A stretch of 64,000 bases of DNA, taken from assembly GCA_030734395.1 (NCBI GenBank), contig JAUZTG010000041.1, positions 186,001-250,000 on the forward strand, given 5' to 3'. Source of the stretch: Sarocladium kiliense. Lineage: Eukaryota; Ascomycota; Sordariomycetes; Hypocreales; Sarocladiaceae. The translations under genes were made by a program, and so were the position numbers. The stretch's first letter is position 1. Each line of letters begins with the position of its first letter. The notes beneath the pieces are model-generated. The model was not told the origin of the DNA. It made no database searches and worked only from the letters and a program-made list of their open reading frames with translations. Shown piece after piece: positions 33,072-43,825 of this stretch.

Positions 33072-34489
33072 ATGTCTCCGACCATTTCCACAGAGGGCCT
33101 ACAGAAGCTCAAATTGCTGCTACAGAATGCCGTCCAGTCTGATCTGCCGCTTGGGAGCGCGTCAATTGTCAATGCAGACCAAGAGTTGTTCCATCACGAA
33201 GCCTTGTCATCCGCGGTACCAGTGCAGGCTGGGGAGAAGGTGTTTTGGCTAGCCTCTTGCACGAAGCTTGTCACTGCTATTGCTTGCATGCAGCTGGTCG
33301 AGCAGGGAAAGCTTGCTCTTGACGATGGGGACCAGTTGGAGACTCTCTGTCCATACTTGAGAAGCGTGCAAGTGGTGGAACTTGAAGGATCTCGTGTAGA
33401 CAAGTGCCAAAAGATCACGTTGAGGATGTTGTTAACACATACCGGTACGTCTCCCATATAGGGCCCATCCCCGTCACCTGCCACCTCTTGAGGCTCAAAG
33501 TTTTAAACTACATCATAGCGGGCTTTGGGTACTCCTTCATCAGTCACAAGCTGGAATCAGGCAACTACGACGAGTTCTCGGGACTGCAAGCAGACATTGA
33601 ACAGCCTCTGGTGAACCAGCCTGGGACGCGGTTTGAATACGGGGTAGGAAATGCCTTTTGTATCTAACATCTGTCTACCTTGCACCGTCCTTATTCTCGG
33701 GCGATTCTATTTCCAGGCTAACGTGCAGCAGGTAAGCATGGATTGGGCGGGCATCGCGGTAGAGCGTGTGACGCAATCCAAATTGGGTGACTATGCAAAG
33801 AAGCACATCTTTGACCCGCTAGGAATTGATAGTCTATCCTTCTCGCCGCCAGAAGACATGAAGAACCGTATCCCAGGAATATGGCACAGAGCGGCATCGG
33901 GAAAGTTAGAGCCACGTCCGTACCCTCTCGCAAAGGCCCTGGAGGAGGATGCGGTCTCCGATCGTTTCCATAGCGGGGGTGCTGGGCTCTGGGGAACTGT
34001 GCGAGACTATGGCAGTGAGTAAACGGTGTGTAAATTGATCCGAGTCGGGTTCTGACAAGCTCGCTAGAGATCCTAGGCGCCCTTCTCAACAAGGGCATCT
34101 CACCATCGACAGGCAATCCTATCCTGCGCCCAGAGACGGTTGACATGATGTTCGTCAACCAGTTAGTCCATGATCCAGACTTTGCCAGGCGGGACATGCC
34201 AGCGGTAAAGCCAGACCTAGTCCACCCAGTGAAAGAGTTCTACCCGCTATGCCCAGCTGACGAGCCGCAGGGCTGGGGATTGAGCTTTATGATAACCCCT
34301 GGCATTACTGGGCGGTCCGTCACCACTGGACATTGGGCAGGGCTATCGAATTGCTTCTGGTGGTGCGATCGAAACCAAGGGGTGGCTGGTATCGTAGCAT
34401 CACAGGTGCTCCCCTTTGCCGACCTGCAGGCTGTGCAGCTGTGGGCAGGGATGGAAACGGTCGTGTATGACAGCCTTGAGCAGAAGTGA
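33072..34489 (+). CDS. Beta-lactamase-fold esterase/transesterase (LovD/EstB class)
   Basis: Four exons, 33072-33444, 33519-33643, 33732-34014 and 34068-34489, give 400 aa. The serine beta-lactamase fold is shown by the SxxK motif S62-C-T-K65 (WLASCTKLVTAIACMQLVEQ), LTHTAGFGYSF after the first splice, FEYGVSMDWAGIAVE carrying the Tyr motif after the second, FHSGGAGLWGTVRDY, and the HWAGLSNCFWW stretch near the end. Fungal members are esterases, lactonases or acyltransferases. The third exon has a second acceptor 15 nt upstream (33717) that keeps frame. The gene converges on regulator 1 with only 46 bases between stop codons and is the left member of the catabolic block. It could hydrolyse the ester made by the Baeyer-Villiger enzyme, by inference. 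Confidence 0.88.
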
Positions 34490-34535
34490 ACCAAAGGCGT
34501 ATCTTCGGTCCGGCATCAGAATAGATTGTCATAGT

Positions 34536-37500
34536 TCAATCGGTGGCATGAATGTCTCCCTCGAGGAAATCGCCAGTGTCCTCGAAGAAGGGTGCCATGG
34601 ACAGCCAGTTCATACTGCTCGACTCGTTGATCCAGCTGTTCCCAATGTCTAAGCCCCCATCGAAGCTAGGGGCGAAGCTGTCAGAGTCCTTCGCGCCCAC
34701 TATAAAGCCCATGGCGCCCTGGATAGCGGAATTGCCTTCCCGAGATTGCCGCCGGGCCGACGCAGTGGAATATATATCGCCGGGGGACTGCGTGCCTGCA
34801 GCATATGCATCATTAGCTTTCATCATATTCGAAATACAGCAACAGTCATTTCCAACTCACCACTGGTATAACTGGCTGACTCTGTTTCAAGGCGCTCTAA
34901 AATTGCGATGCAACGCGGCGCAGACTGACTCTGGGATTCGTAGCCGCGCAAGAAATCTAGACACGATCTCCAGCTCACTTCAATTGGCGCAGAGGCTGAT
35001 GAATTCGACCTCTCCAGCCTGGGTAGACATAGAGAGCCAAGGGAAAGGACCAGCGCAGAACCGTAAACGTCTGCATGGAGTAAAGGCGATCAGTGATTGT
35101 TTGCAGATGGGGTGAGCTAGATGGTACTCACAGAGCACGTTATACCAAGGGGGCGGTAGAAGATCAGGACGGTGGGACCAGTCGATTATTAGGCGCACAA
35201 GCTCCTGTGCGACCGAAACACACAAGGCCCCAGCTTGAGTCGATAAGCTGTGTTGTAGGGCCGCAGCTTTGGACTTGGGTCTGGTTGAGGCCGAAACTGG
35301 ATGACTCACGGACCTGCACAATTCGAGAAGAAATGGCCTCGAAAGCAGCATGCGGACGTAAAGAAACCTGTTCACGTATCAGTCAGAAAGTTGTACAAGA
35401 GGCGAAAGACAATGGAGATATTGAGGTCGAGAGACTTACCTGGCTCTGAGAACGATAGCTTGCCGGCAGAACATGGTAGACCTTTTCAGCTGGGGGCTGC
35501 CAGCTGAGAGATCCTGTGCTGAATATGAAGAAACCTGTAAATGAGGAGGCAGATTTGCACTCCAAGCCTCGAGCTGATCTTCTACTTCTAGAAGCTTCTG
35601 GAATGCAACGCTGACTGCTCCTTTGCGTTTAGTTTCGTTGGCAGGTGTTTCCATATAAGATTTAATGCCGCAGGGCAGCATGTCTTTGTCATCCGAGCTT
35701 TGGTTGTAAAAGGACGTGAGGATGTTCCCAAGTATCAGCTGAAGTTTAAGAGCCTGCACATAACACTCTATGCGGCTGTTTGTCCCTTCTGATTGAGAAC
35801 CCGCGGGGTCTGGGGACCGGGTTAGGATCTCATCGTCAATAGCAGATGGGATGGAGCTCATGGTTTGAGCGAAGCCCGACTGTATCGTCAAGGGGCGGCC
35901 GTAAGTCAAGGAGAGGATCCTAGGTCAAAGTCAGCCAACGGATAAGAAGAGAGGTTTTCACACCGTCTTCACAGCAGACTGTTGCGTACCGGTCCAGTAA
36001 TAAACATCCGCTCCACGCACGCTTCCGCATTTCTACGTCAAGCTGATCGAAGCTTTGAGCGTATGTGGCACCGAGGGCCTGCTGGGACCCCTGATTGCAG
36101 TGTAGACCCATTCCCTGAGCGACCCGAATGGCTAGACCGACAACGTTCCAGCATGAGGTGGAAATGTCTCTTGTCTGAAGGTATTGTCCCATGAGTAGGA
36201 GAACTTGAACTAGAGGCACCGTCCCTGTATCTAACAGGTCAAGATCTAAGAGCGACTTGGCGCGGCTGAAGAAAGTGTAACTGATCTCGCGCTGCTGCTG
36301 CTGTCCCATGTCCGGATTGTGAAGCATGCCCATCGCGAGGACGATGTTGAGCATGCAGTGAAACAGTCCATCATCGATTTCATCATAGTAGCTGTGCGAG
36401 GGACTTTGGGAACCAAGTGGCTGGCTAGTAGCGCCACGAGGACACCAGAGCTCAAGATATCGGTTATGAAATGAAGGCCAGTGTAGAAAGGGATAGAGAG
36501 AGTGGACATAGGTCCAGAAGAGGTTGATCAAGCGATCTGCCTCGGCCCTTGGCGGTATGCCCATCTCAAAGACAGGCGGAGCCTCGGCATAGCCTTTATG
36601 CGGTCTTGCCGATGTTTCGGGCGGAGACTCTCCAGTAATGACAGTGATGCCGTCGTCGTAGGATGTGCATGAGTCCCCGTCTGAAGAGGCGCGGTGCTCC
36701 TGGCCGCAGCTGCGTTGGCCTATAATGGAACGGGTCTGATTCAAAAGACTAATGGTACTCGAAGGTCCGTAAAAGTCAGAATGGCGTCTCTGCGAGCCAG
36801 GCTCGGCTTTGCGAAGGGGTCTAGCCACCCCCATAGCGTCCAACGCCGCCAGCTCCGGGCGGCTTGCATGGTAGCCCGGACTCTGACGATAATGATTAGT
36901 AAAGGAAGGCAAAGGTGATATCAACGTCGAAAGCGCTGGGAGATCGGCACTGTTGCTGTGAGGCGGCTGAGGGTCTCTTGCGAATCTTGCTGGCTGTTCT
37001 GTGACATTATCCCAATACGGTGGCTGCAAAGGCGTCACGGCTAACTCAGGACCACCCGGCTGTGACGGAGCAAATGACTCGACTGTTGGAAGCGGCATAT
37101 CCACGGAATCGGGATCGACTACAGGCAACTGGACGCCTGCATGAACATGGCTCTGAAGGTTGACTGGGTCGGCGGCTTCAAAGGCCTTTACCGGCCGTTT
37201 GAGCTGTTCTGTAGCCCGGCGTGCGGACGGCGGTGATGAGGACGCAAGTTCCGAGGGGATTCCAGGATCGACGGGGGATTTGCGGGACTCTTCCAGCTCC
37301 TTGATGCGACCTTGAAGCTGCTGGACATAACTATCACATCATACACTTAGACAAAAACGTCAAACAAGCCGGATCAAAGAGGCTCTGCGTGGCCATGATA
37401 CATACCTGTTACTCCACCAGCCTCTGCTGTTTCGACCTTCTTTCCAGATGCATTGCGACGCTGGGCGACCCTTGCACGCCCCGCAGGTCGGTTTGACACC

Positions 37501-37617
37501 GTCACACTTGCGCTTCCTCTCGCGGCACTCTTCGCATGCCAGGGTGACGCGACGTCGTTTGCGAGGACCATGGTCAGACTGGTCGAGTGCGTCGGCGGTG
37601 GCTGTTGGAGGGACCAT
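34536..37617 (-). CDS. Zn(II)2Cys6 transcription factor, cluster regulator 1
   Basis: Six exons, 37617-37406, 37330-35990, 35919-35440, 35367-35132, 35070-34861 and 34795-34536, give 912 aa. The zinc cluster near residues 28-56 has Cys spacing 2-6-6-2-7 (CEECRERKRKC ... CGACKGRPASQC), preceded by basic PRKRRR. A short coiled coil follows (YVQQLQGRIKELEES). The fungal-specific regulator domain has LFWTYVHSLYPFLHWPSFH, YLQTRDISTSCWNVVGLA and, across the exon 2/3 splice, LLLDRILSLTYGRP. That junction uses the donor at 35989 (GTACGC), chosen over a later GT because only it restores the motif. The C-terminal acidic tail (FFEDTGDFLEGD) may activate. It reads away from the aryl-alcohol dehydrogenase and is a good candidate controller of the block. 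Confidence 0.88.
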
Positions 37618-38427
37618 GATGGACGATGAGGATGCTACTGCTGCTCAGGGTCTGGTTTGTGAAGGAGAACTCGACTTAAGTGAGTTGCGGCGCTACAGGG
37701 TCCTTTAATGCCGGCGCCGTCCATTACAAACGCTCGAGGGTCGGCGTCGTCGGCCCCAACCTGCCCCGGCCTGAACCCCCACAAAGGGGAGAGCGACGCT
37801 AGGTACGGAGTGAACGCAGGTGCCCTAGGTAGCCCCAGGTAGCCCCAGGTAGCCCCAGGTGCTCTAAACTGGGGTTTGGTGGAGCTAGAACCATCGCTGG
37901 CTGCTTTGTGGTCCATACAAGCATCTAAGGTATCTATCTACAGGAACAGTGGGCGTACTGAATGAATGGCGGGACGTGAGGTCATGTAAGGTAGGTACTC
38001 CGTACTGGCGGCAGAATCGGGTTTTATGAGGCTCAGAGGCACTCTTCAACACCAGCCAACACGGGCATCTGAAGCTCCCCAAGCTGAGGTCAAAGAGCCT
38101 TGGCTGTTGCATCATCCAGCCGCGTCTAGGTCGTAACTCGGTAGATTAAGGAGGGCATCGGTCTGCACCTTAGCAATAGCTACCTTGCATCGAGGTAATG
38201 TGCCTTGTTTTGTCTCTACATGTTTGTAATCCGTCCGTCACCAAGGTAATTCGCTCCACCACCAGTGGCGATGGCAGCCTACCTAATGTAGGTAATAGAT
38301 AGCGTACAGCCCACTACCACTGGCTGGAACAATAAACAACGCTAGCGGATATGATCCCGCAGACAGGTGACCAGCCGCCGGAAGGACATCCGGCCCCGCC
38401 TATGCTTTTTTTTTTGAGCACCCTCGT
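37618..38427. other. Intergenic region upstream of regulator 1
   Basis: About 810 bases between the regulator 1 start and the dehydrogenase 3' end. It contains three tandem copies of AGGTAGCCCC, several AGGTA/TACCT words near 37930-38300, and a T-run at 38406-38415. No gene seen. Confidence 0.5.
37827..37860 (+). repeat. Tandem repeat, 10-bp unit AGGTAGCCCC x 3.4
   Basis: Three exact copies of AGGTAGCCCC followed by AGGT, about 210 bases upstream of the regulator 1 ATG. Confidence 0.9.
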
Positions 38428-39857
38428 TCACGTCGTGCAGTTGTCGACGTCTGCCCATGACAGAACTGGTTTTACGACCTGCCGCCACGGATCCGATCCA
38501 CCCGTCAGAAATGGCCTGGCAGAGTACCCTCAAAGGCGAAAGGGGAAGGAGGGGTGGAGTTGGCTCACCTTGCCCATTTTCAGGTCATCAATGGCCTGCT
38601 GCAAATCTTGTGCAGGGTAGCAAGTCGAGATCTGGTCGATGGGAAATCTGCCACTGTAGTACAGCTCTAGCAGCTTGGGAATCAGCTGTCGGGAACAGGG
38701 TCAGCCCAGGTCTTGTCGCCTCTTGACCTTAGTTTGTCGATACCTTCGTGTGCGTATGTATCTTCTAACGGAGCCATCAAGGTAATGTAGTGAATAAGCG
38801 ACCTACCTCTTGCGGGTTGGAGAACCCTTCAATCACCCCTATGATTCGCTTGCATGACAGAAGGAGATCCAGCGCGTTGAACGAGAGGACCGCTGTTGGC
38901 TGAGGAACACCCACGAGGGCGAGTGTTCCCTCGTGAGCAAGTGCTTCGACCGACGCCTGCAGCAGCTTGGTCGCCCCTGTCGCATCAATGATGTAGTCGG
39001 CCCCGTCTGGAAATACGCCTCGGATGGCTGTGTTGAGGTCTCCCTGCCTGCTTGTATTGATCGTATGCGATGCACCGAGTCTCGACGCCAGCTCCAACTT
39101 CTCATCCGCAAGATCCACGGCCACTACTTGTTCCACAGCCAGCGCCCTGGCAGCGAGCATTGCAGAGAGGCCCACGGCGCCCATTCCAAGTACAACGATC
39201 CTGCTCTCGCGCCGAGGCTGGAGGACATTGATGACTGTACCAGCCCCTGTCATGTAGCCGCACGAAAGGGGCGCGAAGAAGGCCAGGTCTTGGGGTTTCG
39301 CTTCGATCTTAACAACAGAGTCACCAGACACGATAGCAAGCTTGCTGAGCGACGACTGCCCAAAGAACTGGCCATGCACGGGCGTCCCATCAGGCATTGA
39401 GATAGGACTCTTCGCACCGGGGCCTTTCCGGCCCATCTGGAGAAAGTTAGAATCGGTCATCCGCGAGCAGCTTCCGAATCTCTTCTCCAAACAGCCCCGG
39501 CATTGGTGACATGTGTGAAAGGACAGCAGCACCGTATCCCCCTTTTGCAATTCAGGGTTGGCTACACCAGATCCAACGCGCTGAACTACCCCCAACCCCT
39601 CGTGGCCGAGTACCGCTGGATAACTTCCAATGGGCATCCCGCCATGCTGCACGACAATGTCCTAGCGGCCATCGTCAGTACTCGTCGTTGATGGCCACAG
39701 GTCGAGATAGGCATCTTGCGGATATGCTCACAGTGTGGCACACCCCAGTGTACAGCATTGCCACCAGCACTTCGTTCGCTTGCAGTTCATCAAGTTGAAC
39801 ATCCACAAGTTCGAAGGGCGACCCTCGATCGGCCACAACGTAGGCTTTGGTGAGCAT
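38428..39857 (-). CDS. Zinc-dependent aryl-alcohol-type dehydrogenase (MDR superfamily)
   Basis: Four exons, 39857-39732, 39661-38807, 38685-38569 and 38478-38428, give 382 aa. Catalytic zinc ligands are C40 (TGVCHTD) with H62-E63 (LGHEG). The four structural-zinc cysteines C93, C96, C99 and C107 are all present (CHQCRGCLEKRFGSC). The Rossmann motif is VLGMGAVGLSA. The CGYMTGAGTVINVL segment and HGQFFGQSS resemble benzyl/aryl-alcohol dehydrogenases. The last two small exons give MGKVVKPVLSWADVDNCTT. It should interconvert an aromatic primary alcohol and aldehyde with NAD(P). It is followed on the same strand by the decarboxylase 488 bases upstream, and its product would feed the aldehyde dehydrogenase at 45.3 kb. 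Confidence 0.9.
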
Positions 39858-40345
39858 TGTGTATGATCTGAAGGTTTGGCAGTGGAGATGGATGAATGAG
39901 AGGGGAGGACGAAAGATACCTTGAAGCTATGGGAAGTGGACCTTAGGAGAGGGCTCTTTGCGTAACAAGGCAGGACAGAACACCTTATGTATATTTTCAG
40001 GGCAGCATCAGTGCGGAACCACATCCGTTGCATGGCTACTTCCGCATAGGGAGAACACTAGACCAGAAACTGAGAGGCCGGCAGCTGTTCATGTGTCTGA
40101 TCCCAGCTCTTGGGCTGGCCCAATCCCTTACTGGGGACTTGGTTGCGAACACAGGGCATGGTTTATCACAGCTTCGGTCCTTTAAGGCCCGAACACTGGG
40201 AATCTCTTCACTCAGGAGTACATTCACGCAAATGGAACTTGCTTGAGGTACAAAAAGGCGAATCAATTTGACTACACTGCTAAGGCCAAGACCGGGATTG
40301 CTAGCCGAGGTCGTGAACATTCTCCGGCAGCTACTGCACAGCCCA
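39858..40345. other. Intergenic region, promoter of the dehydrogenase
   Basis: About 490 bases between two minus-strand genes. No distinct motif or gene that I can support. Confidence 0.5.
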
Positions 40346-41353
40346 TTATTTGAATTGAGGAAACAGGGCCAACGCGTTCTCCCGGTTGATTTGGTTGAGC
40401 ATGTCAGGATTCTTGAATTTATACTCATCCAGACCGGTAGTGTGGAAGCCGATGATGGATTCATTGGCATAAGGGGTGTCGCTTCCGTACAGGAGATGGC
40501 CCGGCTTGGCGAATTTCTCCAGGACAACCAGCTGATTCTCTGAACCTGCCACGGCCACGTCGTAGTAGAAGCTTCGCGCCTCCTCCAGATAGGCATCGAA
40601 TTCCTCCTTGGTTTTGGCGAAAATGCTGGCCGGCCGGCCGATAAGGAAGGGGAGCACGCCACCTCCGTGAGATAGGATGATTTTGCAGTTAGGATTCTCC
40701 CGTACTGTTTTGTTGTGAATCATATCGAGCGCCGTGCTGGCCGTCTCGAAAGGGTAGCGGAAGACTGGCTGAGGGAGTGAACTGATTTGATTGGTGTCCA
40801 CGGGGTGAGTCGGATGAATAAAAACAGTAGCAGACCGACGGTTGAGCTCAGCCCAGATGGGCTTGAAGTCAGGATGGCCCAAGTACTGATGGCCAGGTCC
40901 ATACCGAGTGAAAAGAGTCACTCCGTCTGCTTTGAGGGTGTCCAATGAATAGGCAATTTCTTGGAGCGCTAGATCCGTGTCAAGAAGATTTGGCAGCGCG
41001 GCGAAGAAGCCATACTTTTTGGGTTTCTCATCTCGCAACTTGGCAGCGTATTCGTTGGTCTTGCGAGCCAGCTCAGCGGCTTGCTTAGGGTCTTTAAGAA
41101 TGCAAGCTCCTGGCGCTGTCAAAGACAAGATGGTCACATCGATGCCGAATTGGTCGTTGAGAGCAGCATCAGACTCAGGGGTCCATTTTGGAATAAACCA
41201 CCCCGACGGGTCACCGCCGGATACCTCGACAGCTATGATGAATGTGAGTTACAAGATAATCCAATTAGAGCACACAGGGGCGAGGCGATACTTACCCTGA
41301 CGATAGAAGTCTGGCACAAAGTGGTGGTGAACATCGATTCTATTCGGACCCAT
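40346..41353 (-). CDS. Amidohydrolase-family decarboxylase (ACMSD / 6-methylsalicylate decarboxylase-like)
   Basis: Exons 41353-41296 and 41232-40346 with a 63-nt intron (GTAAGT..ATAG) give 314 aa. The metal site of amidohydrolase family 2 is complete: RIDVHHHFVP at the N-terminus, His in TVFIHPTHP, His in IILSHGGGVLP, and Asp in LLYGSDTPYAN. DPSGWFIPKWTPESD follows the first His pair, as in fungal ACMSD-like enzymes. This family removes CO2 from aromatic or muconate acids without oxidation; known fungal examples decarboxylate 6-methylsalicylate, salicylate or dihydroxybenzoates. The specific substrate is not determined by sequence. It is divergent from the Baeyer-Villiger gene across a promoter rich in CreA-type sites. 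Confidence 0.87.
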
Positions 41354-41945
41354 GATGTAAATCTGTGTGAGGGTGGTTTAGAGCTGCTGAAATCTGTCAA
41401 GCGATGATCGAGTAAGATAGTCAAGTTTTCGGTTTGGGGAGACTCGTACTGGTTCGAATGATGCATTCATATACTGGTAGTCTCGGTTCGTATTAACGTG
41501 GTAGTCCCCCGCGTCTCGCCGGGACAGCCCTGGAACCCCAGATCTCCCCGGTTGCCTACCCGCCTCTGCTTTGAGACTCCATTGTGCGGGGTCTGGGGTT
41601 ACTTGGTCATCGAAGGCGCCGCGAGGAGTGTCGTTGACTCCCTCCCCGTGGAGTGAGAACGCAGTGACGCTCGACAGACCCCCCTGGCGGATACTCTTCC
41701 GTGCCCAGCCGCATCTCAAGACGGAGAGTCTAGTGCGAAGCAGGCTGCTGAACCATTTCCGGGTGGGAGCTTCGGATGCGTATCCGGAGCTGCTAGCAGT
41801 ATCCACTATCTTCTCACCAGCAGACCATACAAAGCACATAGTATCTTAGATCGATGGCTGCTCAGTCGGACCACGTTTGGTACGGCAGACCAACATCCAA
41901 TAAGGTGTCACTACAAGGCCTCCAGAGAATCGAACAACACAAAGC
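41354..41945. other. Divergent promoter, decarboxylase / Baeyer-Villiger gene
   Basis: About 590 bases shared by two start codons. It contains a dense cluster of SYGGRG hexamers (listed separately). No gene seen. Confidence 0.55.
41507..41653. promoter_or_regulatory. Cluster of six CreA/CRE1-type hexamers
   Basis: Within 147 bases are GCGGGG (41507-41512, -), CTGGGG (41536-41541, -), CCGGGG (41546-41551, -), GCGGGG (41586-41591, +), CTGGGG (41593-41598, +) and GTGGAG (41648-41653, +). All fit SYGGRG, the site of the carbon catabolite repressor CreA. By chance about 0.6 would be expected at even base composition. Confidence 0.5.
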
Positions 41946-43406
41946 ATGTCGTTCAAGTCAGAAAATCGTCATGACGCCTCCTACGATGTTATCATCGTGG
42001 GCGCTGGTATTTCTGGTATCAATGCGGCGTACCATGTGCAAACCAAGCTCCCTGGACATTCCTATGCCGTTCTCGAAGCTCGCAACGACCTCGGAGGAAC
42101 ATGGAACCTGTTTCGCTACCCCGGCATCAGGTCGGATACAGATCTCCAGAGTTTTGGGTTCAGCTGGTTTCCATGGATGGAAAATAGGGCGATCGCAGAC
42201 GGTGCGTCTATCGTCCGATATCTTCGAGATGCAGCCACATCCAAGGGGATCATCCCACATATTCAATTCGAGCGCAATCTTATTTCTGCTGAGTGGTCCT
42301 CTTCAGACCACGCATGGACGCTCGTGGTCGAGGACGGAGGCGGCTGCAACCTCAGGATAAGGACGAGCTTTTTGATCCTGGGAACTGGGTACTACGATTA
42401 CAAAACACCGCTGAAAGCACAGATCCCGGGTCTCGACAACTTCAACGGCCAGGTGATTCATCCTCAATTTTGGCCCGAAGACCTCAATTACAAGGACAAG
42501 GAAATTGTCATCATTGGCAGTGGTGCAACGGCTATCACTCTTCTGCCAAACCTGGCAGGCAAAGCAAAGAAGGTTACGATGCTACAGAGGAGCCCAGGCT
42601 ACATCATGTCAATTGATAATGCTACGGGGCAATCCTGGCTTCACCGCATGCTCCCTGCTTCATGGTCATTCAGGCTTACCAGGTGGCGCTTCATCTTGAT
42701 GACCCTTTGCACATTTTACTGGTGCCGTGCATTTCCTCGAGCGGCCAGGACCAAGCTCCAGCAGGCTGCCGGAGCCCAATTGCCGGCTCATGTACCCATC
42801 GATCCTCACTTCACACCTCGATATGCGCCCTGGGATCAGCGGGTTTGCTTTTCCCCAAATGGCGACTTCTTTCAGGCAATTCGAGACTCCGATGCCCAGG
42901 TTGTGACTGATCGCATCGCCAACATTCAAGACGACATCATCGACCTTGCTTCCGGTGAACGTCTGAGAGCCGATATCATTGTCACTGCTACGGGGCTGAA
43001 TCTCAAGGTCGGCGCCCATATCAAAATAACTGTCGACGGCGAATCCGTCGACATAGCCTCAAAGACGGCATGGCGATCCGCCATGTTGAGCGACGTCCCA
43101 AACTTTGCCTTTCTAATAGGCTACACCAACGCGTCTTGGACCCTCGGAGCCGACGTCACCACTCAGCTTATTTGCCGTCTGCTTCTGCACCTGAAGAAGA
43201 AGGGTAAATCCTGTGTCGTGCCTCGGCCACCTACATCACTGCGGCCAAAACTCCTGTGGGACCTTGAGGCGACGTACATCCAGGAATCACAGAAGAATAT
43301 GCCAGCTTGCGGCGACATCGGACCATGGCGTGGGCGAACAAACTACTTCTATGATTTGTGGCGTGTGAAGTTCGCAAGTCTTCTAGAAGGGTTGGAAGTC
43401 TCGTAG
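41946..43406 (+). CDS. Baeyer-Villiger flavin monooxygenase (EthA-like)
   Basis: Single exon, 486 aa, ATG at 41946. The FAD Rossmann motif GAGISG is at residues 19-24. It is followed by LGGTWNLFRYPGIRSD, the Baeyer-Villiger fingerprint FNGQVIHPQFWP (F-x-G-x3-H-x3-W-P, residues 166-177) and an NADPH Rossmann motif IIGSGATA. A TATGLN stretch closes the C-terminal FAD-binding part. The class inserts oxygen next to a ketone to form an ester or lactone using NADPH and O2. That product would be a natural substrate for the beta-lactamase-fold esterase or the SMP-30 lactonase in the same block. It shares its promoter with the decarboxylase gene. Confidence 0.92.
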   Translation: MSFKSENRHDASYDVIIVGAGISGINAAYHVQTKLPGHSYAVLEARNDLGGTWNLFRYPGIRSDTDLQSFGFSWFPWMENRAIADGASIVRYLRDAATSKGIIPHIQFERNLISAEWSSSDHAWTLVVEDGGGCNLRIRTSFLILGTGYYDYKTPLKAQIPGLDNFNGQVIHPQFWPEDLNYKDKEIVIIGSGATAITLLPNLAGKAKKVTMLQRSPGYIMSIDNATGQSWLHRMLPASWSFRLTRWRFILMTLCTFYWCRAFPRAARTKLQQAAGAQLPAHVPIDPHFTPRYAPWDQRVCFSPNGDFFQAIRDSDAQVVTDRIANIQDDIIDLASGERLRADIIVTATGLNLKVGAHIKITVDGESVDIASKTAWRSAMLSDVPNFAFLIGYTNASWTLGADVTTQLICRLLLHLKKKGKSCVVPRPPTSLRPKLLWDLEATYIQESQKNMPACGDIGPWRGRTNYFYDLWRVKFASLLEGLEVS

Positions 43407-43825
43407 GTCTCAGTGAACTTTACCCAGCGCTGCTGTTGGCTTCTTAGATTGCGAAGGAGACCTCCGACCTGGGGAATCTGCCACGGCCTTCACAAAGCAA
43501 GGAATAAATTGCTTCAACAAAATTTAGTATGTTGAAAACAGCGTGGAAAGTAAAATAGAATGTTGATAATCGTCTTGCTTCCTACTTCTTGTGTTCCAGC
43601 GTGATTGCGTCGGCATCAGACTGAGAAGATCCTTTCTTACTATTGTGTGGCCTCTCTCAAACTCTAGGAAGTGATGAAGCTAGCTGAGCAACTTAACAGT
43701 TCTTTTCAGTTTGAGGATAACATGTCGAAGGACTAAATGATTTGTGACTAAGTACACGCGTGTTGTGCCCTGTAACTCTATTTCATGGATAGATCTAGCA
43801 GCCCTGATCGCTGCCAGATCCTTCA
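43407..43825. other. Convergent 3' intergenic region
   Basis: About 420 bases between converging stop codons of the Baeyer-Villiger and SDR genes. No gene seen. A directly repeated CAGATCCTTCA lies within the SDR's 3' flank and tail near 43815-43840. Confidence 0.5.

Noticed and set aside
35921..35989. Later donor (GTGTGA near 35962) for the second intron of regulator 1
   Set aside because: The phase does not match the next exon; the GTACGC donor gives the conserved LLLDRILSLTYGRP.
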